Source of the DNA: Marimonas lutisalis
Lineage (GTDB): Bacteria > Pseudomonadota > Alphaproteobacteria > Rhodobacterales > Rhodobacteraceae
Direction: 5' to 3'
Assembly: GCF_005434965.1 (NCBI RefSeq)
Contig: NZ_SKCI01000001.1
Location: 567,370-631,369, forward strand
Length of the DNA: 64,000 nucleotides
Of the stretch, positions 39,631-48,907 are shown in pieces. Made by a program: the position numbers and the translations under genes. The notes beneath the pieces are model-generated. The model saw only the letters and a list, made by a program, of their open reading frames with translations. It did no database searches and was not told where the DNA came from. The stretch's first letter is position 1; each line of letters starts with the position of its first letter.

Positions 39631-40473
39631 ATGCGCCTTTTCCTGCTGACAACGCTGACGATGGTGGCCTTTGCCGCCAATTCGATCCTGAACCGCCTGG
39701 CGCTTGATGCGGGCGGGACGGGACCGGCGAGTTTTGCCGCGATCCGGCTGGCGGCGGGGGCCGGGATGCTGGCCCTGCTGGTGGCGTGGCGCAGCGGGGC
39801 GCCGCGCTGGCGCACCGGGGCCGGCGGGCCGGCGGCGCTGGCGCTTTACGTTCTGGGGTTTTCCTTTGCCTATCTCAGCCTGCCGGCCGGGGTGGGCGCG
39901 CTGATCCTTTTTGGCGGGGTGCAGGTGACGATGTTCGCGGGCGCGATCCTGAGCCGCGAGGCGGTGCCGGTGCAGCGCTGGCTGGGCGCGGGGCTGAGCC
40001 TGGCGGGGCTGGGTTATCTGATGTGGCCAGCGGGCGGCGCGGCGCCAGATGCGATGGGCGCGGGCCTGATGGCGGCGGCGGCGCTGGGCTGGGGCGTCTA
40101 TTCGCTGATCGGGCGCGGCGCGCGTGACCCGCTGGCGGCGACGGCGGCGAATTTCCTGTGGGCGATGCCGGTGGGGCTGCTGATCTGGCTGATCCGGCCG
40201 GACGGGGTGGACGGCGCCGGGGCAGCGCTGGCGGTGGTGTCGGGGGCCGTGACCTCGGGGCTGGGCTATGCGCTGTGGTACAGCGTTCTGCCGGCGCTGG
40301 GCGCCAGCCGGGCGGCGGTGGCGCAGCTGACCGTGCCGGTGATCGCGCTTGCCGGGGGGATCGTGTTGCTGGGCGAGGCGCTGAACCTGCGGATCGTGCT
40401 GGCCTCGGCGCTGGTGCTGGGGGGCGTGGCGCTGGCCAATTACGCCTTTACCAGCCGTTCCAGGGGGTCATAG
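39631..40473 (+). CDS. DMT superfamily transporter (EamA domain)
   Basis: Inner membrane protein of 280 aa with about ten transmembrane helices in two EamA repeats. The first is seen in LTMVAFAANSILNRLALDAGGTGPASF, the second in AAALGWGVYSLIGRGARDPL and [30 protein letters not shown]. Substrates of such exporters vary (amino acids, metabolites). The 3' end overlaps the convergent Nudix gene by 34 bases. Confidence 0.88.
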   Translation: MRLFLLTTLTMVAFAANSILNRLALDAGGTGPASFAAIRLAAGAGMLALLVAWRSGAPRWRTGAGGPAALALYVLGFSFAYLSLPAGVGALILFGGVQVTMFAGAILSREAVPVQRWLGAGLSLAGLGYLMWPAGGAAPDAMGAGLMAAAALGWGVYSLIGRGARDPLAATAANFLWAMPVGLLIWLIRPDGVDGAGAALAVVSGAVTSGLGYALWYSVLPALGASRAAVAQLTVPVIALAGGIVLLGEALNLRIVLASALVLGGVALANYAFTSRSRGS

Positions 40474-40904
40474 GCGCAGGCCGCGCCGTCCCAGGCCGCG
40501 CCGGGCAGGGCATCGGGTTTGAAGCGGATCTTCGACATCTCGTCGCGCGTGAACCAGCGGCGGCGATGCACGATGCCCTCGGGATCAGTCCAGCTGTCTG
40601 ACAGCGCGCCGTCGGTGACGGTGCAACGGAAGAACACCTCGACCTGGTGAAAGCCGTCCTCGGGATTATGGAACTCGTTCACGAGCGCGGGCGGGCCGAC
40701 GGCGATCGTCAGGCCGGTTTCCTCGAACACCTCGCGGGCGAGGTTTTCGGGCATGGAGGCGTGTTTTTCCATGCCGCCGCCGGGCGCGCACCAGAGCGTC
40801 GCCTCGGGGCCGGGAAAGGCGTTGACCAGCAAGAGCCGGTTGTCCTGCAGGATGAGCGCGCGGGTGGCGAGGCGGATGGGGCGTGACGTCATGCGGTCTT
40901 TCAT
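40440..40904 (-). CDS. NUDIX hydrolase
   Basis: Hydrolase of nucleoside diphosphate linked compounds, 154 aa from ATG 40904 (a GTG at 40910 or ATG at 40892 are possible). The Nudix box runs from about residue 43 to 65 ([20 protein letters not shown]), with the metal core REVFEE intact. The first conserved glutamate of the box is alanine (A49). The N-terminal strand [16 protein letters not shown] is typical. The gene overlaps the DMT transporter gene tail to tail. Confidence 0.85.
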   Translation of the reverse strand: MKDRMTSRPIRLATRALILQDNRLLLVNAFPGPEATLWCAPGGGMEKHASMPENLAREVFEETGLTIAVGPPALVNEFHNPEDGFHQVEVFFRCTVTDGALSDSWTDPEGIVHRRRWFTRDEMSKIRFKPDALPGAAWDGAACAYDPLERLVKA

Positions 40905-40934
40905 AGTCACGGGTTTGAGCGTATCTCAAGCATT

Positions 40935-41654
40935 ATGCGATGGTTGATTGCCCTTCTGATGTTTCTGCCCGTGGCGGCGCGGGCCGACTGCGTGATCCTG
41001 CTGCACGGGCTGGCGCGGACGGAAAACTCGTTCCTGCTGATGCAGGAGGTGCTGGAGAACGAAGGCTACAAGGTGGTGCGGCCGGGGTACCCGTCGACGG
41101 AAGAGACCATCGTTTCGCTGGTGGTGAAGACGCTGCCGCGGGCGGTGGACGATTGCGGCGATCAGAACGTGCATTTCGTCACCCATTCGATGGGGGGCAT
41201 CCTGGTGCGCACCTGGCTGAAGACCTACACACCGCCCAAGCTGGGCCGGGTGGTGATGCTGGCCCCGCCCAATCACGGCTCGGAACTGGTGGACAAGCTG
41301 GGCGATATCGCGGTTTTCGGCTGGGTCAACGGGCCGGCGGGGATGCAGCTGGGCACGGGGCCGGATGCGCTGCCCCAGCACCTGGGGCCGGTCGATTTCG
41401 AGCTGGGGGTTATCGCGGGCGACCGCAGCCTGAGCCCGGCCTATTCGGTGCTGCTGCCCGGGCCGGATGACGGCAAGGTGTCGGTCGCCTCGACCAGGGT
41501 GGAGGGGATGAAGGACCACCTGGTACTGCCGGTGACGCATACCTTCCTGATGAACAGCCCGGTGGTGATCGCGCAGGTGGTGCATTTCCTGAAACACGGC
41601 AAATTTGACCCCGAACTGGGGCTGAGCGACCTGGTCTGGGGGAAGGACGAGTGA
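40935..41654 (+). CDS. Secreted alpha/beta hydrolase (lipase-like)
   Basis: Protein of 239 aa with a signal peptide ([17 protein letters not shown]). The oxyanion segment is [14 protein letters not shown] and the nucleophile S85 lies in FVTHSMGG, as in triacylglycerol lipase/PGAP1-like hydrolases. Further conserved parts are [17 protein letters not shown], the [11 protein letters not shown] region and H in PVTHTFLM. It overlaps the GTG start of phnM by four bases, so the two are co-expressed. The substrate is unknown. Confidence 0.85.
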   Translation: MRWLIALLMFLPVAARADCVILLHGLARTENSFLLMQEVLENEGYKVVRPGYPSTEETIVSLVVKTLPRAVDDCGDQNVHFVTHSMGGILVRTWLKTYTPPKLGRVVMLAPPNHGSELVDKLGDIAVFGWVNGPAGMQLGTGPDALPQHLGPVDFELGVIAGDRSLSPAYSVLLPGPDDGKVSVASTRVEGMKDHLVLPVTHTFLMNSPVVIAQVVHFLKHGKFDPELGLSDLVWGKDE

Positions 41655-42805
41655 GCCTGAGCCTGAGACTGACCGGGGCGCAGGTGCTGTGGCCCGAGGG
41701 GATGGGTGAGGGTGACCTGGCCCTGGCCGCGGGCGTGATCGCCCCGCAGGCCGACGCGCGCGCGGTGGACCTGTCGGGCTACACGGTGCTGCCGGGGATC
41801 GTCGACATTCATGGCGACGGGTTCGAGCGGCACGTCGCGCCGCGGCGGGGCGCGATGAAGGACATGGCCGGCGGGCTGGAGGCCTGCGCCGCGGAGCTGG
41901 CCGCGAACGGGATCACCACAGCCGTCCTGGCGCAGTTCTTCAGCTGGGAGGGGGGGCTGCGCGGGCCGGACTTTGCCCGCGACATGCTGGACGCGCTGGC
42001 GGCGATGCGCGACCGGGTCGAGAGTGACCTGCGGGTGCAGCTACGGCTGGAGACGCACCTGCTGGACGACTATGACGCCTTCGAGGCGCTGGTGGCGGCG
42101 CATGATGTCGACTACGTGGTGTTCAACGACCACCTGCCGCATGACCGTCTGGCCGCCGGCAGGAAACCGGCGCGGCTGGCAGGCACGGCGCTGAAATCGC
42201 GGCGCAGCCCCGAGGCGCTACTCGCGCTGATGCAGGAGATGCACGCGCGCAGGGAAGAGGTGCCCGGCGCGGTGGCGGCGCTGGCCGACCGGCTGGCGGC
42301 GCGGGGGGTGCGATTAGGCAGTCATGACGACCACACGGCCGGGGACCGCGCCGCGTGGCGGGCGCGGGGGGCCGGAATATCCGAGTTTCCCGAGACCGCA
42401 GAGGCGGCGGAAGCAGCGCGCACAGGCGGCGACGGGATCGTGCTGGGGGCGCCGAACGTGATGCGGGGGGGCTCGCACAAGGGCAATGCCTCGGCGCTCG
42501 ACCTGATCGCGATGGGGCTGTGCGATGCGCTGGCCTCGGACTATCACTACCCGTCGCTGTGGCGCGCGGCGTTGTTTCTGGAGCAGGCGGGCGTTGTCGA
42601 CCTGGCGGGGGCCTGGGCGCTGGTGTCGGAGGGGCCTGCGCGGCTTCTGGGACTGGAGGATCGCGGGACGCTGGCGCCGGGCAAGCGCGCCGATTTCGTG
42701 GTGCTGGAGCGCGACAGTGGCCGGCTGGTGGCGACCTTCGCCGGTGGCCGGGTGGCGTGGATGGCGGGCGACGTGGCGGGGCGGTTCCTGGGCGCGCGCA
42801 CTTGA
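41651..42805 (+). CDS. phnM: Alpha-D-ribose 1-methylphosphonate 5-triphosphate diphosphatase PhnM (orphan)
   Basis: Amidohydrolase of the carbon-phosphorus lyase pathway that removes pyrophosphate from the ribosyl-phosphonate triphosphate. 384 aa, GTG start overlapping the lipase stop. The family motif [19 protein letters not shown] carries the metal-binding histidines. [22 protein letters not shown] and [13 protein letters not shown] are also conserved. No phnG-L or phnN is adjacent. Either the rest of the pathway lies elsewhere or this paralogue has another substrate. Confidence 0.88.
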   Translation: MSLSLRLTGAQVLWPEGMGEGDLALAAGVIAPQADARAVDLSGYTVLPGIVDIHGDGFERHVAPRRGAMKDMAGGLEACAAELAANGITTAVLAQFFSWEGGLRGPDFARDMLDALAAMRDRVESDLRVQLRLETHLLDDYDAFEALVAAHDVDYVVFNDHLPHDRLAAGRKPARLAGTALKSRRSPEALLALMQEMHARREEVPGAVAALADRLAARGVRLGSHDDHTAGDRAAWRARGAGISEFPETAEAAEAARTGGDGIVLGAPNVMRGGSHKGNASALDLIAMGLCDALASDYHYPSLWRAALFLEQAGVVDLAGAWALVSEGPARLLGLEDRGTLAPGKRADFVVLERDSGRLVATFAGGRVAWMAGDVAGRFLGART

Positions 42806-42862
42806 CCTTCCTGCGTGGGAGGGGCGCAAGAGCGGCGTGCGCAAAAGGACCGGTGGGACGAA

Positions 42863-43330
42863 ATGAACCTGAAACAGGGGATCGGCGCGGCGATCGTAAT
42901 CGCGGCGGCGGCGGGGCTTTGGTGGATCGGCCGGGCGCCGGGGCCGGGCGAGGCGGTGCCGCGCGCGATGACGAGCACGGATCTGGGTCGGATCGCCGCG
43001 GGCGCGGCGATCGTGGCGCCCGCGCTGCCCGCGCGGCTGAGCGCCGAGGCGGAGGCGGGCCGGGTGCTCTTCGAGGCCAATTGCATTGCGTGCCATGGGC
43101 GGAACGCCGCAGGCGTGAATGGCAGCGGGCCGCCGTTGATCCACAAGATTTACGAGCCTTCGCATCACGCCGATTACGCCTTCGTCCTCGCGGTGACGCA
43201 GGGCGTGCGGGCGCATCACTGGCCGTTCGGGGACATGGCGCCGGTGGCGGGGCTGACCCAGGAAGATGCGCTGTTGATCGCGGCGTATGTGCGCGACGTG
43301 CAGAGGGCCAACGGGATCGGCGTGAAGTGA
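42863..43330 (+). CDS. Monohaem c-type cytochrome, membrane-anchored
   Basis: Periplasmic electron carrier of 155 aa. Start at 42863 (MNLKQGIGAAIVIAAA); the N-terminal helix to about residue 22 is an uncleaved anchor or signal. The haem motif is C74-IA-C77-H78, the axial methionine is probably M125 in FGDMAPV, and GRNAAGVNGSGPPLIH and EDALLIAAYVRDVQ follow the class I cytochrome c pattern. The partner is unknown. It lies 57 bases after phnM on the same strand and is followed by a composite repeat. Confidence 0.85.
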   Translation: MNLKQGIGAAIVIAAAAGLWWIGRAPGPGEAVPRAMTSTDLGRIAAGAAIVAPALPARLSAEAEAGRVLFEANCIACHGRNAAGVNGSGPPLIHKIYEPSHHADYAFVLAVTQGVRAHHWPFGDMAPVAGLTQEDALLIAAYVRDVQRANGIGVK

Positions 43331-43359
43331 CATGGCGCGCCTGGCCGCAGCGTCGATGC

Positions 43360-43439
43360 GGGGGCCAGCCCCCAAGGTGCAAAACGCAGGGCGTTTTGCA
43401 CCATCCCCCGGGATATTTGCAGCAAGATGAAGGGGCGGG
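43360..43439 (+). repeat. CCCCGGGATATTT intergenic repeat, copy 2, carrying a nested palindrome
   Basis: GGGGGCCAGCCCCCA is followed by a 12-bp inverted repeat, GGTGCAAAACGC (43376-43387) and GCGTTTTGCACC (43391-43402), with loop AGG. Then come ATCCCCCGGGATATTT and GCAGCAAGATGAAGGGG. Removing about 28 bases restores the continuity seen in copies 1 (22763) and 3 (63852), so the palindrome looks inserted into the repeat. It sits between the cytochrome c stop and the convergent hpaH stop. Confidence 0.85.
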
Positions 43440-43455
43440 TCAGGTGACGTGGAGG

Positions 43456-44253
43456 TCAGGCGAAGTGGCAGGTGACGTGGCCCCAGGGGCCGAAATCGGC
43501 GTCAATCTCGGTGCCGGGCGGGCATTCGAGTGGGCGGATGAAGCTGCCCGAGAGGATGACCTGGCCCGGCTCGATCGACTGGCCGTATTGAGTCATCCGT
43601 TCGGCCAGCCACACGATCCCCATGACTGGATCGCCCAGAACGCCCGCGCCGAGGCCGGTTTCCTCGACCGTGCCGTTTGCCGAGACGATGGCGCCGGCCC
43701 AGCGGAGGTTTTCGGTGGCCGGGTCGAACCGGCCGTCGCCCAGCACGATGCCGGCATTGGCGGCATTGTCGGCGATGGTGTCGAAGATTTTTCGCGGTTG
43801 GCCGGTGGCAGGATCGGCGCGCAGGATGCGGGTATCGAGGATTTCGATCGCGGGGGCCACGTAGTCGGTGGCGGCGAGGATCTCTTCGCGGGTCGCGGCG
43901 CCGCGGAGGGGGGCCTTCATGACGAAGGCGATTTCGGCCTCGATGCGGGGCTGTATGAAGCGGCCGGCGGGGATGGTGGCGCCGTTGGCAAAGGCCATGT
44001 CATCGAGGAGCACGCCACTGTCGGGGGTGGTGATGCCCAGCGCCTGTTGCATGGCGCGCGAAGTGAGGCCGATTTTCCAGCCGATGACGGAGCGGCCAGC
44101 GGCGATTTTCTTGTCGATCAGGGCGGACTGGATGGCATAGGCGTCATCCATGGTGATGCCGGGATGGGCGACCGAGAGAAGCCCGGTTTGTGTGCCGGTT
44201 TCCTCGGCCTCGAAGAGCGCGTGCGCCGCCTTGGCGATCTCATCGGGGGTCAT
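43456..44253 (-). CDS. hpaH: 2-oxo-hepta-3-ene-1,7-dioate hydratase HpaH
   Basis: Hydrates the 2-oxohept-3-enedioate formed after decarboxylation in the homoprotocatechuate pathway. 265 aa, the usual length, member of the MhpD/HpcG hydratase family. Typical segments are GWKIGLTSRAMQQALGI, TPDSGVLLDDMAF, IEAEIAFVMK (metal-binding Glu), and IVWLAERMTQYGQSIEPGQV with ILSGSF. The ATG overlaps the hpaG stop by four bases. It is the last gene of the operon; the aldolase HpaI that would follow is not in the window. Confidence 0.93.
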   Translation of the reverse strand: MTPDEIAKAAHALFEAEETGTQTGLLSVAHPGITMDDAYAIQSALIDKKIAAGRSVIGWKIGLTSRAMQQALGITTPDSGVLLDDMAFANGATIPAGRFIQPRIEAEIAFVMKAPLRGAATREEILAATDYVAPAIEILDTRILRADPATGQPRKIFDTIADNAANAGIVLGDGRFDPATENLRWAGAIVSANGTVEETGLGAGVLGDPVMGIVWLAERMTQYGQSIEPGQVILSGSFIRPLECPPGTEIDADFGPWGHVTCHFA

Positions 44254-45107
44254 GCCTCGTCCTCCACGCCGTTCACCAACGTGCCGATGCCTTCGGCGGA
44301 GACCTGCACCTCGTCGCCGGGTTCGAGGAAGCGGGGCGGATCGAAGCGGGCGCCCGCGCCGGTGGGCGTGCCGGTGACGATGATGTCGCCGGGGGCGAGC
44401 GTCGTGAAGGTGGAGATGTATGCGATCTGGCGGGGGATGGAGAAGATCATCCGGCTGGTGCGGTCATCCTGGCGCAACTCGCCGTTCACATGGGTGGTGA
44501 GACGGATATCGTCGAGCTGTGCGGGATGGGTGAAGGGGACGAGCCAGGGGCCCATGGCGCCGGAGCGGTCCCAGTTCTTGCCTTGCGTGACGTTGAATTT
44601 CGCATGGCGCACCCAGTCGCGCAGCGTGCCTTCGTTGCAGAGCGTAATGGCGGCGATGTGATCGTAGGCCCGGTCAGCGGGGATACGGCGGCCGCCGGTG
44701 CCGATGACCACGGCGATCTCGCCCTCGTAATCGAGCTGGGGTGTTTCGGGCGGGCGGACGAGGTTTTGCCCGTGGCCGACGAAGCTTTGCGGGAAACGGA
44801 TGAAGAGCGAGGGGTTGGGCGGGGCCTCCTGCCCGTCCTTGTATTCGGCGTTGCGGTCGGGGAAGTTGACACCGACGCAGATGATTTTCCCCGGGTCGGG
44901 CAGGGGGATGTCATAGGTGAACTGGCCGGTTTCATGGGTGACGGCACGGCCCATGGCGGCCTGGGCGAGATCCTTGAGCGCGCCGGCGCGGATGACGTCG
45001 GTCAGGGTTTCCCACTGCGGATAATCGGGCGAGAGGGCGATGAAGCCCGCATCGGTGACGATGCCGTATTGCCGGCCCTGGTCGGTGGTGACGGTGGCGT
45101 AGCGCAT
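44250..45107 (-). CDS. hpaG: Fumarylacetoacetate hydrolase family protein, HpaG-type isomerase/decarboxylase
   Basis: Protein of 285 aa with one FAH catalytic domain. Metal-binding segments are YEGEIAVVIG (near residue 125) and the C-terminal PGDIIVTGTPTGAGARFDPP. In E. coli HpaG is a tandem double-domain enzyme that decarboxylates 5-oxo-pent-3-ene-1,2,5-tricarboxylate and isomerises the product. Here one domain exists, so a single-domain decarboxylase/isomerase is expected. It overlaps hpaH by four bases and follows the cupin gene by five. Confidence 0.88.
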   Translation of the reverse strand: MRYATVTTDQGRQYGIVTDAGFIALSPDYPQWETLTDVIRAGALKDLAQAAMGRAVTHETGQFTYDIPLPDPGKIICVGVNFPDRNAEYKDGQEAPPNPSLFIRFPQSFVGHGQNLVRPPETPQLDYEGEIAVVIGTGGRRIPADRAYDHIAAITLCNEGTLRDWVRHAKFNVTQGKNWDRSGAMGPWLVPFTHPAQLDDIRLTTHVNGELRQDDRTSRMIFSIPRQIAYISTFTTLAPGDIIVTGTPTGAGARFDPPRFLEPGDEVQVSAEGIGTLVNGVEDEA

Positions 45108-45112
45108 GCGGG

Positions 45113-45424
45113 TTACCCTTTCCGGTCGAGAAGTTCGATTTCGATGAAGGCACAGGGAAAATCATTGCCGCTTTTGACATCGTGTTCGACGCCGAGTTCG
45201 CGGTAATAAGGCTCGCCCGTGCGCAGGTCGGCGGTCACGGTTTCGCCGCCGGGCAGGTCGATCTCGAGCGTGCCGTCGAATTGCGGGACGACGACATAGT
45301 CATGTTCGTGGCGGTGCCAGCCGGTGTTGTCGCCCTTTGCCGCGAAGGACCAGCGGGTGACGCGCACGCGGCCATTGTTGATCAGGACGTCGCCGGTGGC
45401 GGTGCCTTGGGTGGTGTCGCACAT
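45113..45424 (-). CDS. Cupin domain protein in hpa operon
   Basis: Small single-domain cupin, 103 aa, start at 45424 (MCDTTQGTATGDVL). The cupin 1 motif is HRHEHDYVVVPQFDGTLEI with metal-ligand histidines; the second motif is in YYRELGVEHDV. It lies between the VOC dioxygenase (11 bases upstream) and hpaG, so it is expressed with the homoprotocatechuate genes. No role for a cupin in that pathway is established; it could bind a pathway acid or act as an isomerase. Confidence 0.8.
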   Translation of the reverse strand: MCDTTQGTATGDVLINNGRVRVTRWSFAAKGDNTGWHRHEHDYVVVPQFDGTLEIDLPGGETVTADLRTGEPYYRELGVEHDVKSGNDFPCAFIEIELLDRKG

Positions 45425-45435
45425 GGGCTGTCCTT

Positions 45436-46416
45436 TCAGGGGGCGATGATGGGTTGGGCCTTGAGCTGGGCCGGGACGGGCTCCTGACCCTCGAAAAGCG
45501 AGCCTTCCTCGAACCAGGAGCGTGGGGCGGGGGCGCCCCAGAGGGTCTGGCGCTGGGGATCCTTGAGGTCCCACTTGATCGGTTCGAGATCGGGATCGAC
45601 GGTCTGGTAGTCGGAGCAGTAGATCTCGATCCGGTGACCGTCGGGATCGCGGATATAAAGAAAGAAGGCGTTGGAGATGCCGTGGCGGCCGGGGCCGCGC
45701 TCGATATTGGCGACCCAGCCGGTGGTGGCCATGAGATCGAGAAGGTCGATGATATTGAGCGGCGTGGGCACCCAGAAGGCGGTGTGATGCAGGCGCGGGC
45801 CGGTGCCGTTGGTGAACGCGATGTCATGCACGCCGCCCTTGCGATGGGTCCAGGCGGCCCAGAGGCGGCCGCTTTCCTCGTCCTCGGTATACTCGGTCAC
45901 GCGGAAGCCCAGATCGTTGTAGAAGGCCACGCTTTCGTCGACATTGGGCGAGAAGACGTTGAAATGGTCGATCCGGAGCGGTTTGACGCCCTTGTAGAGC
46001 GCGTATTTCTGGTGGATCGGCGGCAGGCGATCCATTTTCACGTAGAATTCCAGCGGGATGCCGTGCGGATCGCGGGTGCGGAAGGTGCGCGACTGGTAAG
46101 GGCGGTCGACCCAGTCCACGGGGAGCGATTTTTCTGCGAAAAATCGGGCGGCGCGGTCGAGGTCGTCCTCGGAATAGAGCTTGAAGCCGAGATCGCGGGC
46201 GCAAGGCGCCTCACCCTTGCGCAGGACGAGGCAATGGTGGCCGCGTTCCTCCATCGCGCGGAGATAGATAGTTTCGCTGTCTTCGTCCGTGACCTGCAGG
46301 CCGAGCGTATCGACGTAGAAGGCGCGGGAGCGGGCAAGATCGGTGACCACCAGTTCGACATGGCTGAGCCGGACGATGTTGAATTCCGGGTAGAGGTTCG
46401 GGGCGGGGATAGGCAT
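45436..46416 (-). CDS. Homoprotocatechuate 2,3-dioxygenase, VOC (type I extradiol) family
   Basis: Extradiol ring-cleaving dioxygenase of 326 aa, start at 46416 (MPIPAPNLYPEFNIVRLSHV) after AAAGGAAACG. It resembles the Brevibacterium/Arthrobacter homoprotocatechuate dioxygenases throughout: HVELVVTDLARSRAFYVDTL, then metal ligands H151 (RIDHFNV), H211 (LHHTAF) and E264 (HRIEIY), with GPGRHGISNAFFLYIRDPDG between. It is unrelated to the LigB-type HpaD encoded just upstream, although both would cleave 3,4-dihydroxyphenylacetate. A palindromic repeat encodes residues 91-97. Confidence 0.88.
   Translation of the reverse strand: MPIPAPNLYPEFNIVRLSHVELVVTDLARSRAFYVDTLGLQVTDEDSETIYLRAMEERGHHCLVLRKGEAPCARDLGFKLYSEDDLDRAARFFAEKSLPVDWVDRPYQSRTFRTRDPHGIPLEFYVKMDRLPPIHQKYALYKGVKPLRIDHFNVFSPNVDESVAFYNDLGFRVTEYTEDEESGRLWAAWTHRKGGVHDIAFTNGTGPRLHHTAFWVPTPLNIIDLLDLMATTGWVANIERGPGRHGISNAFFLYIRDPDGHRIEIYCSDYQTVDPDLEPIKWDLKDPQRQTLWGAPAPRSWFEEGSLFEGQEPVPAQLKAQPIIAP
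46126..46146. repeat. 21-bp palindromic element, copy inside the VOC dioxygenase gene
   Basis: Identical to 31440-31460: CGATTTTTC-TGC-GAAAAATCG. Read on the coding strand it gives RFFAEKS, residues 91-97, in frame. Confidence 0.85.
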
Positions 46417-46438
46417 GGTGCGTTTCCTTTGGCGGTGC

Positions 46439-46463
46439 GGTGGGGTGAAACCCCACCCTACAC
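46439..46463. repeat. GGTGGGG-TGAAA-CCCCACCCTAC palindromic repeat, copy 1
   Basis: Lies between the VOC dioxygenase start (46416) and the hpaD stop. The stop codon of hpaD (46458-46460) is inside the repeat. It is closely similar to 61514-61537. Confidence 0.7.
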
Positions 46464-47309
46464 GGGAAAGATGACGTTGGTCTGGCCGGTGCCGGACGAG
46501 GGGAAATACTCGGTCACGACCTCGCATTTGCCGTCATACTGATCCCAGCCGAGCGCGCCGTAAAGCATGGCGGTGTCATGCATCGAGCCTTCGCCGCAGC
46601 AGTGATCGGCATAATCCTTGAGCATTTTCAGGAAGGTGGCGTGATCGCCGCGCTGCCACATGTCGAGCACGTGCAGGTCCATCTGGCGGTTGAACTCGGA
46701 CGAGATGGTGAAGGTGCCGTTATTGGCGGCGTAGTCCTTGTTCGGCCAGATCTTGTGGCTGAGCGAGCCCGAGGCGACGAGCAGGACCTTGGAGTCGCTG
46801 GCTTCGACCGCGTCGCGGATGGCTTCGCCGATGACGCGGGATTCATCGTGGTCGTGCACGGTGCACCATGCGGCGATAGAGACCACTTTCATTTCATGTT
46901 CGCGCGACATGAAGCGCATGGGCACCAGCGTGCCGTATTCCAACTCGAGACTGTCGAGATGGTGGGAGAGGGTGAAAACGCCCTTGTCGCTGGCGGATTT
47001 GGCGATCGCGTCGCCCAAGCCTGGGTTGCCGTCATAGGCGTAGGGCAGGTCCTGAATGAACTGCGGAAACTCGTTCGAGGTAAACAGCCCCTCGAAGCGG
47101 GCGTTGGCGTTGATGTGAAAGCCTGCGTTGATCACCCAGTGGGTATCGCAGATCACCACCGTGTCGGCGCCGAGCGCGCGGGCGCGGCGGGCGATTTCCA
47201 TATGCCCGTCGATGGCGGGCTGGCGGGTGCCTTTTAAAGGGCCCTCCTGCTCGGACATGAGCATGGTGGGCACGTGGGTGCATTTGGCAGCGAGAACGAT
47301 CTCTCCCAT
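46458..47309 (-). CDS. hpaD: 3,4-dihydroxyphenylacetate 2,3-dioxygenase HpaD, LigB (type III extradiol) family
   Basis: Cleaves homoprotocatechuate to 5-carboxymethyl-2-hydroxymuconate semialdehyde. 283 aa, start at 47309 (MGEIVLAAKCTHVPTMLMSE). It matches E. coli HpaD through THVPTM (metal His12), GHMEIARRARALGADTVVICDTHW, FTSNEFPQFIQDLPYAYDGNP, SGSLSHKIWP and MHDTAMLYGALGWDQYDGK. The C-terminus ends GTGQTNVIFPV at a stop that lies within a repeat, slightly shorter than in relatives. It follows hpaE by 85 bases. Confidence 0.92.
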   Translation of the reverse strand: MGEIVLAAKCTHVPTMLMSEQEGPLKGTRQPAIDGHMEIARRARALGADTVVICDTHWVINAGFHINANARFEGLFTSNEFPQFIQDLPYAYDGNPGLGDAIAKSASDKGVFTLSHHLDSLELEYGTLVPMRFMSREHEMKVVSIAAWCTVHDHDESRVIGEAIRDAVEASDSKVLLVASGSLSHKIWPNKDYAANNGTFTISSEFNRQMDLHVLDMWQRGDHATFLKMLKDYADHCCGEGSMHDTAMLYGALGWDQYDGKCEVVTEYFPSSGTGQTNVIFPV

Positions 47310-47394
47310 GGTCTCCTCCCGTTTTTTGGGTCGCATTTTCGAACGGAAAACCGGAAACCACTTTTCCTGAAAATGCTCGTGTCTGCGCGTTTCC

Positions 47395-48906
<1,512 letters not shown>

Positions 48907-48907
48907 G

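Noticed and set aside
42355-44661. 768-codon plus-strand open frame spanning phnM, cytochrome c and the hpaH region
   Set aside because: It crosses three well-supported genes in other frames and strands, with low-complexity Arg/Gly translation.
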